A model generated the notes under the pieces. The model saw nothing but the letters and a program-made list of their open reading frames with translations. It had not been told where the DNA came from and did not search any database. The position numbers and the translations under genes were made by a program. 64,000 bases of DNA. It comes from Azadirachta indica. Taxonomy: Eukaryota > Streptophyta > Magnoliopsida > Sapindales > Meliaceae. Each line of letters begins with the position of its first letter. Position 1 is the stretch's first letter. Where the stretch lies: contig CM040447.1 in NCBI GenBank assembly GCA_022749755.1, positions 11,712,087 through 11,776,086 of the forward strand. Direction: 5' to 3'. Shown in pieces: positions 1-11,015 of the stretch.

Positions 1-157
1 GCTTGCATTGCATGTCTTTATTTTAATTATATGCATACACGTAAAACACGTAAGTAATAATTCCGAAGTACTCACCGTTTTATGGAATTATGTCTGTCGT
101 TAATTTGTTTTTACGTGTGTCTGCTATCGCATAATTTGTTTTATGTGTGGTGTACAG

Positions 158-2286
158 ATGTAAGTGCGCTACTGGCTAAATGCAATGATCCAAAAATGGC
201 TGAAGACCCAGGTGTATCTGAAGTTGTTAAAGAATTGGATCACGCTTGTAGAGAGGCTGGATTCTTCTATGTGGTAATTTATCATTATATGTTGTCTTTA
301 TATACTCAAATTAAAACAGTAACATCTTAATTATGTAATTACTAAACATGATTTACCTTAAATCGATCGATCAACAGAAGGGTCATGGGATTCCTGAGTC
401 TCTGGTTAACGAGGTCAAAAAAATTTCACACGAATTCTTTGATCTTCCTTGCGAAGAAAAACTCAAGATCAAGCTCACTCCAGCTGCTGGATACAGGTTT
501 GTTTCAAGGGATTCATAGCCATCTTCATATGCTTTTTCTTTAAGAATAGAAACGAACTGTAAAGAAAATATCGTGGCGGCAGGGGATATCAAAGAATTCG
601 AGAAAATATGACCAAAGGCACACCTGATTTGCAGGAAGCCATTGATGTAACCACTCTTGCTCTCTCTCTTTACTGTTATATTTCTCCTCAATGGATCATT
701 GTTATTAATACTACTGCTGTGGCCACTTCTAGTACATCTTCTTAGAGTTAATGTTGTTACAATTACTTCTTTTATTTGGCAACAGTATTACAGAGAAATA
801 AAAGACGGAATGTATGGAGCTCTTGGAAAAACTATGGAGGGATGCAACCAGTGGTATGCAGAAATTAGTGTTTTCTTTACTATAAATCTGTAGTCAAAAT
901 GCCAGTCGTGCATGCAGAAACAGGTTGCATGATGCTTTAGTTCTAAATCCATCGCAGTTGCGCATGGCTAGTTTTTCTTAGTTTCTTCCTTCTTATGTTA
1001 CTTTTTGAAGGCCGCTTAATCCACCAAACTTCAAAGCACTGATGGAGGAGTACATCAGCCTTTGTACAGGTAAGGCTTCCGTTGCAGGATAACAGTGTTA
1101 TCAGGCGCTGTCTCTCTTTATGGTCTTTTCCATTTTCAATTCTCGCAGAAAAATATTTTACTGCACCTTATGATTTGCCAATGTTTTCAGACCTTTCAAG
1201 AAACATTATGCGAGGAATTGCTTTAGCATTGGGTGGATCACCCTATGAATTTGAAGGGGAAAGAGCTGGAGATGCGTTTTGGGTGCTTCGTGTGATTGGT
1301 TATCCAGGTGTATTCAGCGACGATAAAAACGACATCGGATGGTACTGCAATATTAGTTGATGCATGCTTTTTCCGTGCAATATTTTTTATTATTGTGTCT
1401 TAACTAATTAATTAAATATTTTCTTACTTTTCATTTTTATTTTTCCTCATTCCGTGTTTTCTTCAATCCCAGTGGAGCGCACACCGACTACGGTAAGGAT
1501 CATATTCTTTAAACTAATTTAAGATGATAAATGGCAAAAAAATTTATTAATACATCAATAATCTAAATTTTCATATGATGTTGGCCTACAGGTTTGCTGA
1601 CATTGCTTAATCAAGATGATGATATACCTGCACTCCAGGCACAGCCCCCCATCTTTTGTTCCCATACACATATAGACAACAAGAAAAATTAAACTTTGTC
1701 TTCAAGCAATTAATTGAGTAAAAGTTTGAGTCTTCTTCTTTTTGAAAGGTGAGAAACCTGTCAGGAGAATGGATATCAGCTCCTCCAATACCAGGAACAT
1801 TCGTCTGCAACATTGGTGACATGCTGAAGGTAGACGATCTTTTAAAGAATTAATAATCTGTCCCTTCTTCATCTGTAATATTGACAATTAATTAACAATC
1901 GAATCACTCTAACTGGATGCAGATATATTCGAATGGTTTGTACGAATCAACGGTGCATAAAGTTATCAACAATTGTCCGAAATATCGGGTCTGCGTGGCT
2001 TATTTTTATGAGGTGCGTTATAAATTAGCCAGCAATATCCTATCCTATCCTATCCTATCCTATCCATTCCTCCATATTTGATCTTCTCTTCTGTCATCTG
2101 TCTTACTTACAGTGTGTTTAATTTGTTTGCATGAATCAACAGACCAACTACGATGCAGTAGTGGAGCCTCTGGATGTTTGTAAACAGACAACTGGTGAAG
2201 CTATTGAGTTTCAAAGAGCTGTTTATGGAGAGCATTTAGTAAGCAAAGTCAAAAACAACTTCGTCAAGGATCTAGCAGCTGATTAA
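158..2286 (+). CDS. 2-oxoglutarate/Fe(II)-dependent dioxygenase, copy 1 (5' partial)
   Basis: Member of the plant 2OG-Fe(II) oxygenase superfamily, resembling the Arabidopsis At3g49630 group; these soluble enzymes couple 2-oxoglutarate decarboxylation to substrate oxidation, and the substrate here is unknown. Exons read by splice site and phase: 158-273, 378-496, 583-646, 786-853, 1011-1069, 1191-1341, 1473-1492, 1592-1638, 1749-1829, 1923-2012, 2143-2286 (stop TAA). The short first exon, about 34 nt in the neighbouring copy, is not seen and probably lies left of the window. The non-haem iron ligands are visible: HTD in CGAHTDYG (exon 1473-1492) and the distal His in ESTVHKV (exon 1923-2012). 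The 2OG-anchoring position reads YRVCVAY, Cys where copy 2 has Ser. The intron after 1638 starts with GC (CAG|GCACAG) instead of GT. The C-terminus is five residues longer than copy 2 and the exon ending at 1341 is five codons shorter. No premature stop is seen, so it could be functional. Confidence 0.88.
2036..2065. repeat. TATCC microsatellite in intron
   Basis: About six perfect copies of the pentamer TATCC, inside the last intron of the first dioxygenase gene. Seen directly. Confidence 0.9.
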
Positions 2287-3878
2287 ATAATATTAATATC
2301 TGAGTCTTGTTCTTCAATTCTGTCAATCGTATGAATCATATCTTATGTACTCCTGTCTATTGATTCTAAAATAATTGATGGATCTAATACGTTTATTTTT
2401 TCACTATATAAGTGATTAAGTAATTTCATCAATGTTTTTTTTTTTTTTAAATTTTGGGTTACATTAATCAAAAAGTTAAACTAATTTTATCAATATTTTT
2501 TTGGCACGTTAATCAAAAAGTCCTATCTTTTGAGACAACAACTAGTTTTCTTTCTAACTATTTCTCGCAAGATTGTGATAAACTCGAGTATATGTATATT
2601 CAATCATTTATGATAAAAGAATATAAATTTTAATTATTTTATGTCTTTTTATCGATAATTTATCAAAATTCAAGAATTTTGAGTAAATCTAATTTAACAC
2701 AGTTTCTAAATTTGAGCGAATTTAACTGAAATTAATTCACCAATTTCATGAAAAATCTATCCTAAAAAACTAATGTGAGAAATTGAACGTAAAGAAAGGT
2801 GAGTAGTAATCATTAATATTTTATATTTTCTCTCGTGGAATAATTTTGTACCTAATTGATTAAACTCATAAAATCTTTGAAGGGAGAATTAAAAAAATAG
2901 TTTAATTTCTATTTAAATAGTATGGGTCATGAAATCGATTAATCTTTCTAAAAAAAATCAAATAACTTTTAATGCTTAATGGATTCTTAAATTTAAATTT
3001 TAAATGAAAAGAATGTTTTTTATCCTCTAATTTTTTAATTAATATCTAATTATTTTTTATATTTTTTTAATATTTTATCATTTTTTTTTTTAAATTTTAA
3101 TTTTATCTTTTAATATTGTAAATATTTTTTATTTTATTATTTTATAAATTGACTAAATTAAATATTAAAAAATATTAAAATATTAAAAATAAGATAAAAT
3201 ATTAACTTAAAAAATAAGGATGATAGACATTCTTCCTCTTAAACGAACGATTTTATTTTATTTCAAATAGGTTCCTGCTATTGTCACGGGCTTTAGCATC
3301 ACAAATTATTCAATCCAATCCGTGAATCAATTTAACAGACGCGGGACAATAGAGGTCGTCGCTCGTTCTAATAAATTCTTGTCTTTAGCTGGATAATTAC
3401 GGACCCACGTTTCTTAAAATTAAACTAATTAAATTAAATATAGATAAGACTTACGTGTCTTTTTATGACGCGAATATTAAATCTTTGCTGCCTATTAAAT
3501 GGTCCTTTTACAGAATAAAATTTTCGGTATTGATAACGTAAAAATTATAGGCTATGAGGTGAGATCAATCATCCATCATTTCTCTTATTTTAAAATATTA
3601 ATTTAATTTTTAAAATTAATTTTTTTAATTCATCGATTGTACGATTTTTTTTATTTTTAATCAATTTTAATAAGTTGGACGGCTTTTTTTAATTTTTTTA
3701 ATTTAATAATTTTTTTTAACCAAATATTTGCCATTTTTACTGAAGATTTGTAAGCATCAATTAAAGTGAGATTTTATTTTATTGATTTATTTGTTAAAAT
3801 AAGATATTCAAGCCTTGTGAGGATATACCAGAAAGCTGAAACTGTGAAGCAAAAGTATCAGCATCATCATCAACAAAA
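2287..3878. other. AT-rich spacer between the two dioxygenases
   Basis: Spacer with long A and T runs and no convincing reading frame. Around 2465-2530 a short phrase, TTAATCAAAAAGT, is repeated at two places. The part just before 3879 should hold the promoter and 5' UTR of the second dioxygenase; no clear TATA box could be chosen. Confidence 0.6.
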
Positions 3879-6800
3879 ATGGCCACCGATTTCAAATCAA
3901 TCCCTGTCATCGGTAAATTCCCACTTTCTGTTTCTCAATTTTAAAAATTATTCGATTGATTCTCAACACCCCATAATTGCACCGATTATTTTTCACTTTC
4001 AATCAATTCTGTGTTGGCCTATGCAACTCAATACGCACCGTTTCATTTCGTTTATGGAATTTCATCATCTTTTCACTGGAGCTACTTTCTTTTATTTTTG
4101 TGTAATCGAGTAAAATCATGGTTAGTTTTATCGGTCCGATAATTGATAGGTGATTGAAAGTAGGTTCTTCTAAAGTTTGGCTGTGTTGCATTACTTGTTT
4201 GTGTCTTGTGCAGATATTGGTCCATTACTGGCCAAGTGTGATGATCCAAAAATGGCTGAAGATCCTGGTGTATCTAAAGTTGTTAAAGAATTGGATCAGG
4301 CTTGTAGAGAGGCTGGATTCTTCTATGTGGTAATATCTCAGTGCATTATCTGGGATTCCAGCTCTGAGCTAACCAAGCCTGAAAACAATGGCGGTTCTAG
4401 TTATGCAGTAGATTCTTCTGATATATTTGCTAAAATTTGCAAAAGTAGTTCGTAAGTATAATATAGGTGAATGTGCGTCATGATTGACCAGTGCTATAAT
4501 ATTTGTGAGATTTTGATAGTGAAATTCAACTAGATTTATAAGTATGGCCATCACACAATAGTGTTAATCTGTAATATTTTGCTAAGAGGTCGATTTTGTT
4601 TTCTAATCCTGATTTTTTATGTTTGTCATGGTTTTAGAGCCAAAAATATGGGGAGGGAAGACTTTAGTTATCCTATAAAGATCGCACAGCTACTCAAGTT
4701 TATTGCAACTATTGCTTTCTTTTTATCTTTCTTTTCACTTGGTGGGTGGTCCTTTTGAGACTATGTTTCTGATTTACATATACTTTGATGTTCTGTAGAC
4801 ATTAGCATTTATTAACCCAACTGTTGTGTTTTGTTGATAGACTTACAGTTTGTCGGTAATTTGTTCATAGACATGATTCTTTCTATTTTCTTCATACTGT
4901 CTTGACTTGAAACTCTATCAAAACAATAACATTAAAGCATAAATTTGACTTATAAGTCTACGTTCTAAAGATTATGTCCTTTTTTCCTATTGAGCAGAAG
5001 GGCCATGGTATTCCTGAGTCTCTTATCAAAGAGGTAAAAGATATTACACATAAATTCTTCAATCTCCCTTATGAAGAAAAAATCAAGATCAAGCTTACTC
5101 CAGCTGCAGGATACAGGTCTGTTTGATGAAATAGCATACAACTTATGTTCATTTTAAATAACAGCTGCCTATAATGAGAGTATTTTTGAGTGCAGGGGGT
5201 ATCAAAGAATTGGAGAAAATATAACGAAAGGCACACCTGATATGCATGAAGCTATTGATGTGGGTCTTTCTCACTTTCTTTACAGCTTATGTGTGTTTGT
5301 GCAGCTAAAGTCATTTGACAATATGCTTTTCCTTGATGCAAGTTGGTAAATGTGCGGAAAAACGTCATGTTGGAACATTTATGGTGCTTTCTTGTGCAAA
5401 TTTAGAATGTAATCCATGCTAAACCAAGGTACTAGAAATAAGAGATGTACATTGGCATGTGGGTATCACTGAAAATCTAATGTTTAGTGTGAAGCTACAA
5501 TGATTTTCTTGATGGAAATTCTTTTACTAGTAAAGCTATGTTGTAAAGAAAATTTGCAATGCACTTTTCAAAAGTTCTTTACGAGAAGCTATGCACTGTA
5601 TTTCTCACATGTTATGGTCATTTCTACAATGAATTGAGATGTATACAAACGAATGATAATCACAAATTGAGATTTATCTTTTAGCAGTTTATTTTAAATT
5701 ACGTTTGACTTGCTGCATGCTACTTTTTATATGTTTGTGTTGTGTGTAACTATGATATGCTATTTTACACCTAAATAGTTTGTAGGGTGATAAACTTATT
5801 CCTCTCTGCATGCTATGCGGATATTACATTGTTTTTATTATTACGGTTGCTGCTGCTTCTAGTACTTATTCTTGGTGCTAATGTTATATTTTTCTTTTCT
5901 TTGGGCAACAGTGCTATAAAGAAATAAAAGAGGGGATGTATGGAGCTCTTGGAAAAACTATGGAAGGATGTAACCAGTGGTATGCAGAATTTAGCATTTT
6001 CTTGTTTAGATCTGTATTCCAAATTTCTGTCGTGGAGAATGTGTATCAAATCTTATAATCTGGAAACTGCAACCTTGTTCTTGTTTGGTTTCCCATGTAG
6101 AACACTCTGTAATGTAACATATGGCCATTGTAAATCTCAAATAGGTTAATTATTATTTCTTCATCTTGAAAATAGATAATCTGAATTCTTTCTAAGAATT
6201 CTCCTCTTGCATAATTTGTGTTGCTTACCATTGCTTTCACTTAGTAAGTTATTTGGCACCATGAAACAGCCTTTCACATCTGGGAAACTGGTTGCTGAAC
6301 CTGAAGTTCTGAAACCTATTGTAGCTGTAGGTTCTGTTTCAAATTTGTCCTTGTGGCTGGATGCAGATGATTTTTAAAGTATTAATGGGTCGTCTATTTC
6401 TTTCTTATGGTCCTTTTGGCAGGCCCCACAATCCTCCTAACTTCAAAACCTTGATGGAGGAATACGTCAGCCTTTGCACAGGCATGCCTTCCAAAGCATG
6501 ATAATGCTCTCTCTGTCTTTTAGGTCTTACTTATGTTCATCTGAGAGAAAATCTTACTGCAACTTTTGGTTTCTTGGTGCTGTCAGACCTTTCAAGAAAA
6601 ATTATGCAGGGAATTGCTCTAGCATTGGGTGGAACACCATATGAATTTGAAGGTGAAAGAGCCGGAGATGCATTTTGGGTATTCCGTATTATTGGTTATC
6701 CAGGTGTATCTAGTGCCAAGAACCAAGAAAAGCCAGAAAATGACGTTGGATGGTATTGCAATTATGCTGCAGTTGATACCTTTTTTTAGCATTTTAGAAC

Positions 6801-7712
6801 TGGATCTTTTAGTAAATATATCCCTTTTTTAACCTTTTTGATGTTTTAATCTGTACATGTTGTGGCCATAATTTCAGTGGAGCGCACACTGACTATGGTA
6901 AAGTTTCTTAAACTTCAAATGATAACTGACCTGAAAAATTAGCACATTAAACTCAGCTATTTTGTGATGGTGCCTGACAGGTTTGCTTACATTGGTTAAT
7001 CAAGATGATGATATAACTGCACTTCAGGTACTATCCCATTATTTACTTTTTTGGCTAGTTTTCATGGTAGAGAGTTCGGTTAGCAATTTATATAGCAAGC
7101 CAGAATTCTAAGATTATTAATAGTTATGGGTAGACTTCTCGATAAGCTTTAAACTGTCTTGAGTTTGTACACAAATCCAGTTACTGTAGTTTCCTTGAAG
7201 ATTTAAATCTGCTAAGACATAAACTTGCACAACTTTGTCAAAGGTAAGAAACCTTGCTGGGGAATGGATACCGGCTCCTCCAATACCTGGATCGTTTGTC
7301 TGCAACATTGGTGACATGCTGAAGGTAGATGATTTTTTCCTTAAGAAATCTTTCCGCAATATTTTTGGTATTGACATTCAATGGTCATTCTCATGGACCC
7401 GGAGGAACTGCAGATATATTCCAATGGATTGTACGAATCAACACTGCATCGAGTTATCAACAATTATCCAAAATATAGGGTCTCTGTAGCTTACTTTTAT
7501 GAGGTTAGCCAAGTTTTCCATTCTGTCCGCTCATCTCTTTGATATCTAAAATGGTCTCTTACACGCTTTTGTTGCAAAAATAGACCAATTTTCATGCAGC
7601 AGTGGAGCCTCTGGATATTTGTAAGCAAAGAACTGGTGAAACTAAACAGTTCGGATGGGCTGTTTATGGAGAGCACTTAGTAAATAAAGTCACAACCAAC
7701 TTTGTGATGTAG
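3879..7712 (+). CDS. 2-oxoglutarate/Fe(II)-dependent dioxygenase, copy 2 (complete)
   Basis: Complete tandem paralogue of the preceding gene, predicted 330 residues, the usual size for this soluble oxygenase family (At3g49630-like; substrate unknown). Exons: 3879-3912, 4214-4329, 4998-5116, 5196-5259, 5912-5979, 6423-6481, 6587-6752, 6878-6897, 6981-7027, 7244-7324, 7414-7503, 7584-7712; phases join without a break. The start [16 protein letters not shown] fits the family N-terminus. The DIOX_N part covers exons 1-6. The 2OG-FeII_Oxy fold carries the iron ligands HTD (exon 6878-6897) and His in STLHRV (exon 7414-7503), and the 2OG-binding RVS in YRVSVAY. The intron after 6481 begins GC (CAG|GCATGC); copy 1 has a normal GTAAGG at the same place. 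Exon sizes match copy 1 except for the exon ending at 6752 and the last exon, which shows the pair arose by duplication of a whole genomic unit. Confidence 0.93.
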
Positions 7713-8692
7713 GAAATAATTATTGACGTTTGAATCCTTACGTCTATTAACTGTGTAAACCATTGAATTATCTTGAATTATAGTTACTTGAAACTTGAAT
7801 TTTGTTTAGTATTGAGATGTAGTTTTAAAACTATAACTGCTGTAGGATAAAAGTTATTAAGAAAAAAAAAATCGTAAATCAAATATTAAGAAAAAATGAG
7901 TAGTTTCCACTAAAAGTAATTACCAAATATTTTTTGTAACTTTATTTTCAGAGTATAAACACCACATTATTAAACGAAAACCTTACTAATTACTAATAAA
8001 TTTAAAATCATTTATGAATTCCATTTTGAGTTATTATTCCACTTACCATCCAGGTTGGTAGTGAACCTGTTTATCTTCTGTGAAGAGCACCCATGGGACA
8101 TACAAGTTTTGATAGGATAAGCACTAGCTAGATTGAAATGAAGGGCACCCATGGAACACACAAGTTTTAATAGGATAAGCACTCGCTAGATTGAAACTAT
8201 GTTACTCTCTGTAGTCAAAGTAGAACCTCTCAATCATTAGATAAAAGCACAAGTTTGCTTATGTGCAGAAAGAATTTAGAAGCCCTAAAATTGGAAGGTA
8301 GAAACCTTAAAAGATATGATATTCTTTTGATGTGAAAACCCATGAAAAATCAAACACACAAGTTCTTGCTACCGAGAATGTTACTGCTTCAAATTGATAT
8401 ATATCTCAATAAAGTTAAATACAACAATACAACATCATCATAAAAATTGAGTACAATTATGAAAAGCTTTCTTCGCACATTCTAATTTTTTTTCCTTGCT
8501 ACATCGATTGGATAATAGCTACAGTAGCACCATCTTCACAATAACAATTTGCAAATAAGAATGAGAATAATAATAGTAATAATTGAAAGTTAATTAAGAC
8601 AATAGCAAAGTTAGCAACAAACCTATTGCGGGATCAAGCTACGGAACAAAACTGTTGGCACTTGCGACCCAGTTTAAATAGAATCGTGCAAA
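7713..8692. other. Spacer with 3' UTR of dioxygenase copy 2
   Basis: Convergent spacer between the + strand dioxygenase and the minus-strand dihydrouridine synthase, so it should contain both 3' UTRs. Apart from a 57-bp tandem duplication at 8085-8198 nothing is recognised. Confidence 0.6.
8085..8198. repeat. 57-bp tandem duplication
   Basis: Two adjacent copies with a period of 57 bp; shared landmarks are GCACCCATGG, ATAGGATAAGCACT and CTAGATTGAAA. The copies differ at only a few bases, so the duplication looks fairly recent. Noncoding. Confidence 0.85.
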
Positions 8693-11015
8693 TCAAGAAG
8701 CCAAACCATTTGCCAGTGAAATGTTTGCCTCATCAGTATCCTTCTTATAAAGTGGAATTCTTACACCCACTTCTCTAAGTCGAGCTACCAAACTATAAAG
8801 AAATTCAAATGTCAGTCTATTCTGTGCATTGAGATCCTCTCGGACACTCGGCTGAATCCTGAACCAGTCCCCCAACATTTTGTGTACATGAGATCGGATC
8901 ATTCTCCAGGGCACAGGGTATTTTTCACAAAGCTTCAGGTACTCCACAAGTAGATCTGCTTGGTCAAGATTTCCAACTTTAGTGCTTTCTTCTACCCATT
9001 CTGCAGTTCGAAATCCAGCAAAGAGAGCAGGATTTTCAAGGAGAGTCTCAGCTGAAAGCACACCATCACAACCAGTCTCTTCCAAACAACTCTGAACATC
9101 ATCCATGTGCCTTATGTTCCCATTGGCAAGAACTGGAATTCTGAGAGCATTTTTAACAGCCTTAATGGCACTCCAGTCAGCTCGGTATTTCTTCCCATCT
9201 TTCTCATCCCTAGTCCGGCCATGGACAGCTAAAAGAGAGCACCCAGCATCCTCTAGCATCTTAGCATAATTTATTGTATCTTGTAAACTGGGAAATACAC
9301 GGATTTTGCATGAGACAGGGACATTGAGGTTCAGAGCTAATTTTTCTACCAGTGATTTTACAAGAGGAAGATTATCCATTAAGAAAGCTCCATAGTACCC
9401 CCGCCTAGCAATGCGCTGAGGACACCTGCAACAAGCCAGGAAGCATCTTAAAGCCAGGTAAAAGATTTTTCCTAATGTACCTTTAGATAGGATGGAGATA
9501 GTTTGACCAGTATATATGCTAAATATCTGGTTTATAATAGACTTGATCAAATAATTTGCATCCAGTATTATACTCATTTTGTTAAAAAAAATAAAAATCT
9601 ACAGTCATGCTTTAAAACACCATAGGTACTTCATGTACAAGAAATTATAATATAAAATCAGATACAAAGTAAGAACCAAAAGAAGAAAAGTTTACATGGC
9701 AAAATCCAATGAAAAATCTAGGTATTTTGGTTCTTTCAAGCGCTTTTAGCGTCATGACTTAGATTTATCTAACCAATCATTTGCTTAATGAAGCCAATAT
9801 GAAAGAAGACATGTGATGTTTAGTTCTCAAGTGATAGAATCACTATTCAGCAGAAACTTATGAAACCAGACCAACCAAATATTAATCATAAATGACGAAG
9901 AATGGGAGATTACCCTAAATTGATGTCAACATAGTCGCAATATTGTTCCACTCTCCTTGCAGCATCCAATAATATGTCTGGATCGTTGGCGCAAAATTGA
10001 ACAAATAATGGTCGATCCTCCTGCAATAATTTGCATTGTTAAAATCCCTCCAAATCCAATACCTAATTCCAACTACACCAACTTCACATGTTGTGACTAA
10101 GAGAGCGATATCAAAACTCAAAACCAACACCCTCAAAGCTGACAAGAAAAACGTGAAGGAAGACACAGAATTTTCAATCATACATGCTTATCAAGATCTC
10201 AATTCAAAGAGCCTAACATATGTACCACTCATATATTATTACAAATTCTTCTTAACAAGATACCATTACAGTTATCACTAGCCATGCATAGCAACACCAA
10301 AATCCTAAATAAAATATGTTTCATTTAACCACTCTACCATGCACTTCTCATTGTTCTCTAACTGTTCATCAACAAAACCTCATCACAGCAATTTACCACC
10401 ATTCAATAAAACCAATTCCTATAAATTCTAGGACTTAAATAAATCTTAGAAAATAATAATAGTTATTCCTTATTGATTGCAGCCTTTTAAAAAGACTACG
10501 TCAATGAAACACTAAGACATGCAAATTTCTATCAACTAATTAAAACAATAAATAAAAAACAGAAGCTGTCAAGCAAATACAAAGCATTAACAACTCAAAA
10601 TTATAAATAAAAAAATAAAATAAAAATAAGACAAAAAACCCACCTTACAAGTAGTAAATTCTTCGCTTCTATACTTCTCAGTCTCGGTAAATATCCTGGA
10701 GTGCAGCATCGGCGTGTAGGCGGCCTCAGCACCGTACTTTCGACAAAGCATTCGGAACGGAAGCTCCGAATTATCAACCATGGGGGCGACAATAAACTTG
10801 GGCCGGCCCAACTTACTCCAATGAGCCCAAGCCCTCTCCACGCGCGCCCCTCCGGACAAGTAACCGTTCGGGGATCCCAGAGAAACCAACGTCGGTTCAG
10901 GCGAAGAAGATTCTTGCTCTTCTTGTTGGCGGTGATTGTTGTTGTCGGAGCATAGGAGGTCGTCCCTATCTTGCGGAGGATCCGAATGAATAGTTCGGGC
11001 AAGGGTTTGGGCCAT
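8693..11015 (-). CDS. tRNA-dihydrouridine synthase (DUS1-like)
   Basis: Flavin-dependent tRNA-dihydrouridine synthase, like eukaryotic Dus1, which reduces U16/U17 in the tRNA D-loop using NAD(P)H. Three exons on the minus strand: 11015-10644, 10020-9914, 9425-8693, giving 403 residues. The FMN-barrel start is visible as KFIVAPMVDNSELPFRMLCR; the second exon encodes EDRPLFVQFCANDP and leads into NLGCPQR, whose Cys is the family's catalytic residue and is split by the second intron (GG|GTGT). Further family signatures are VHGRTRDEKDG and VLANGNIRHMDD. The C-terminal part, about 70 residues ending in NGLAS, is helical and less conserved. The start MAQTLARTIHSD at 11015 was preferred; an in-frame ATG at 11093 would add 26 residues. 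The first 60 residues are Ser/Gln/Glu-rich and could include an organelle signal, which cannot be judged by eye. Confidence 0.93.
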
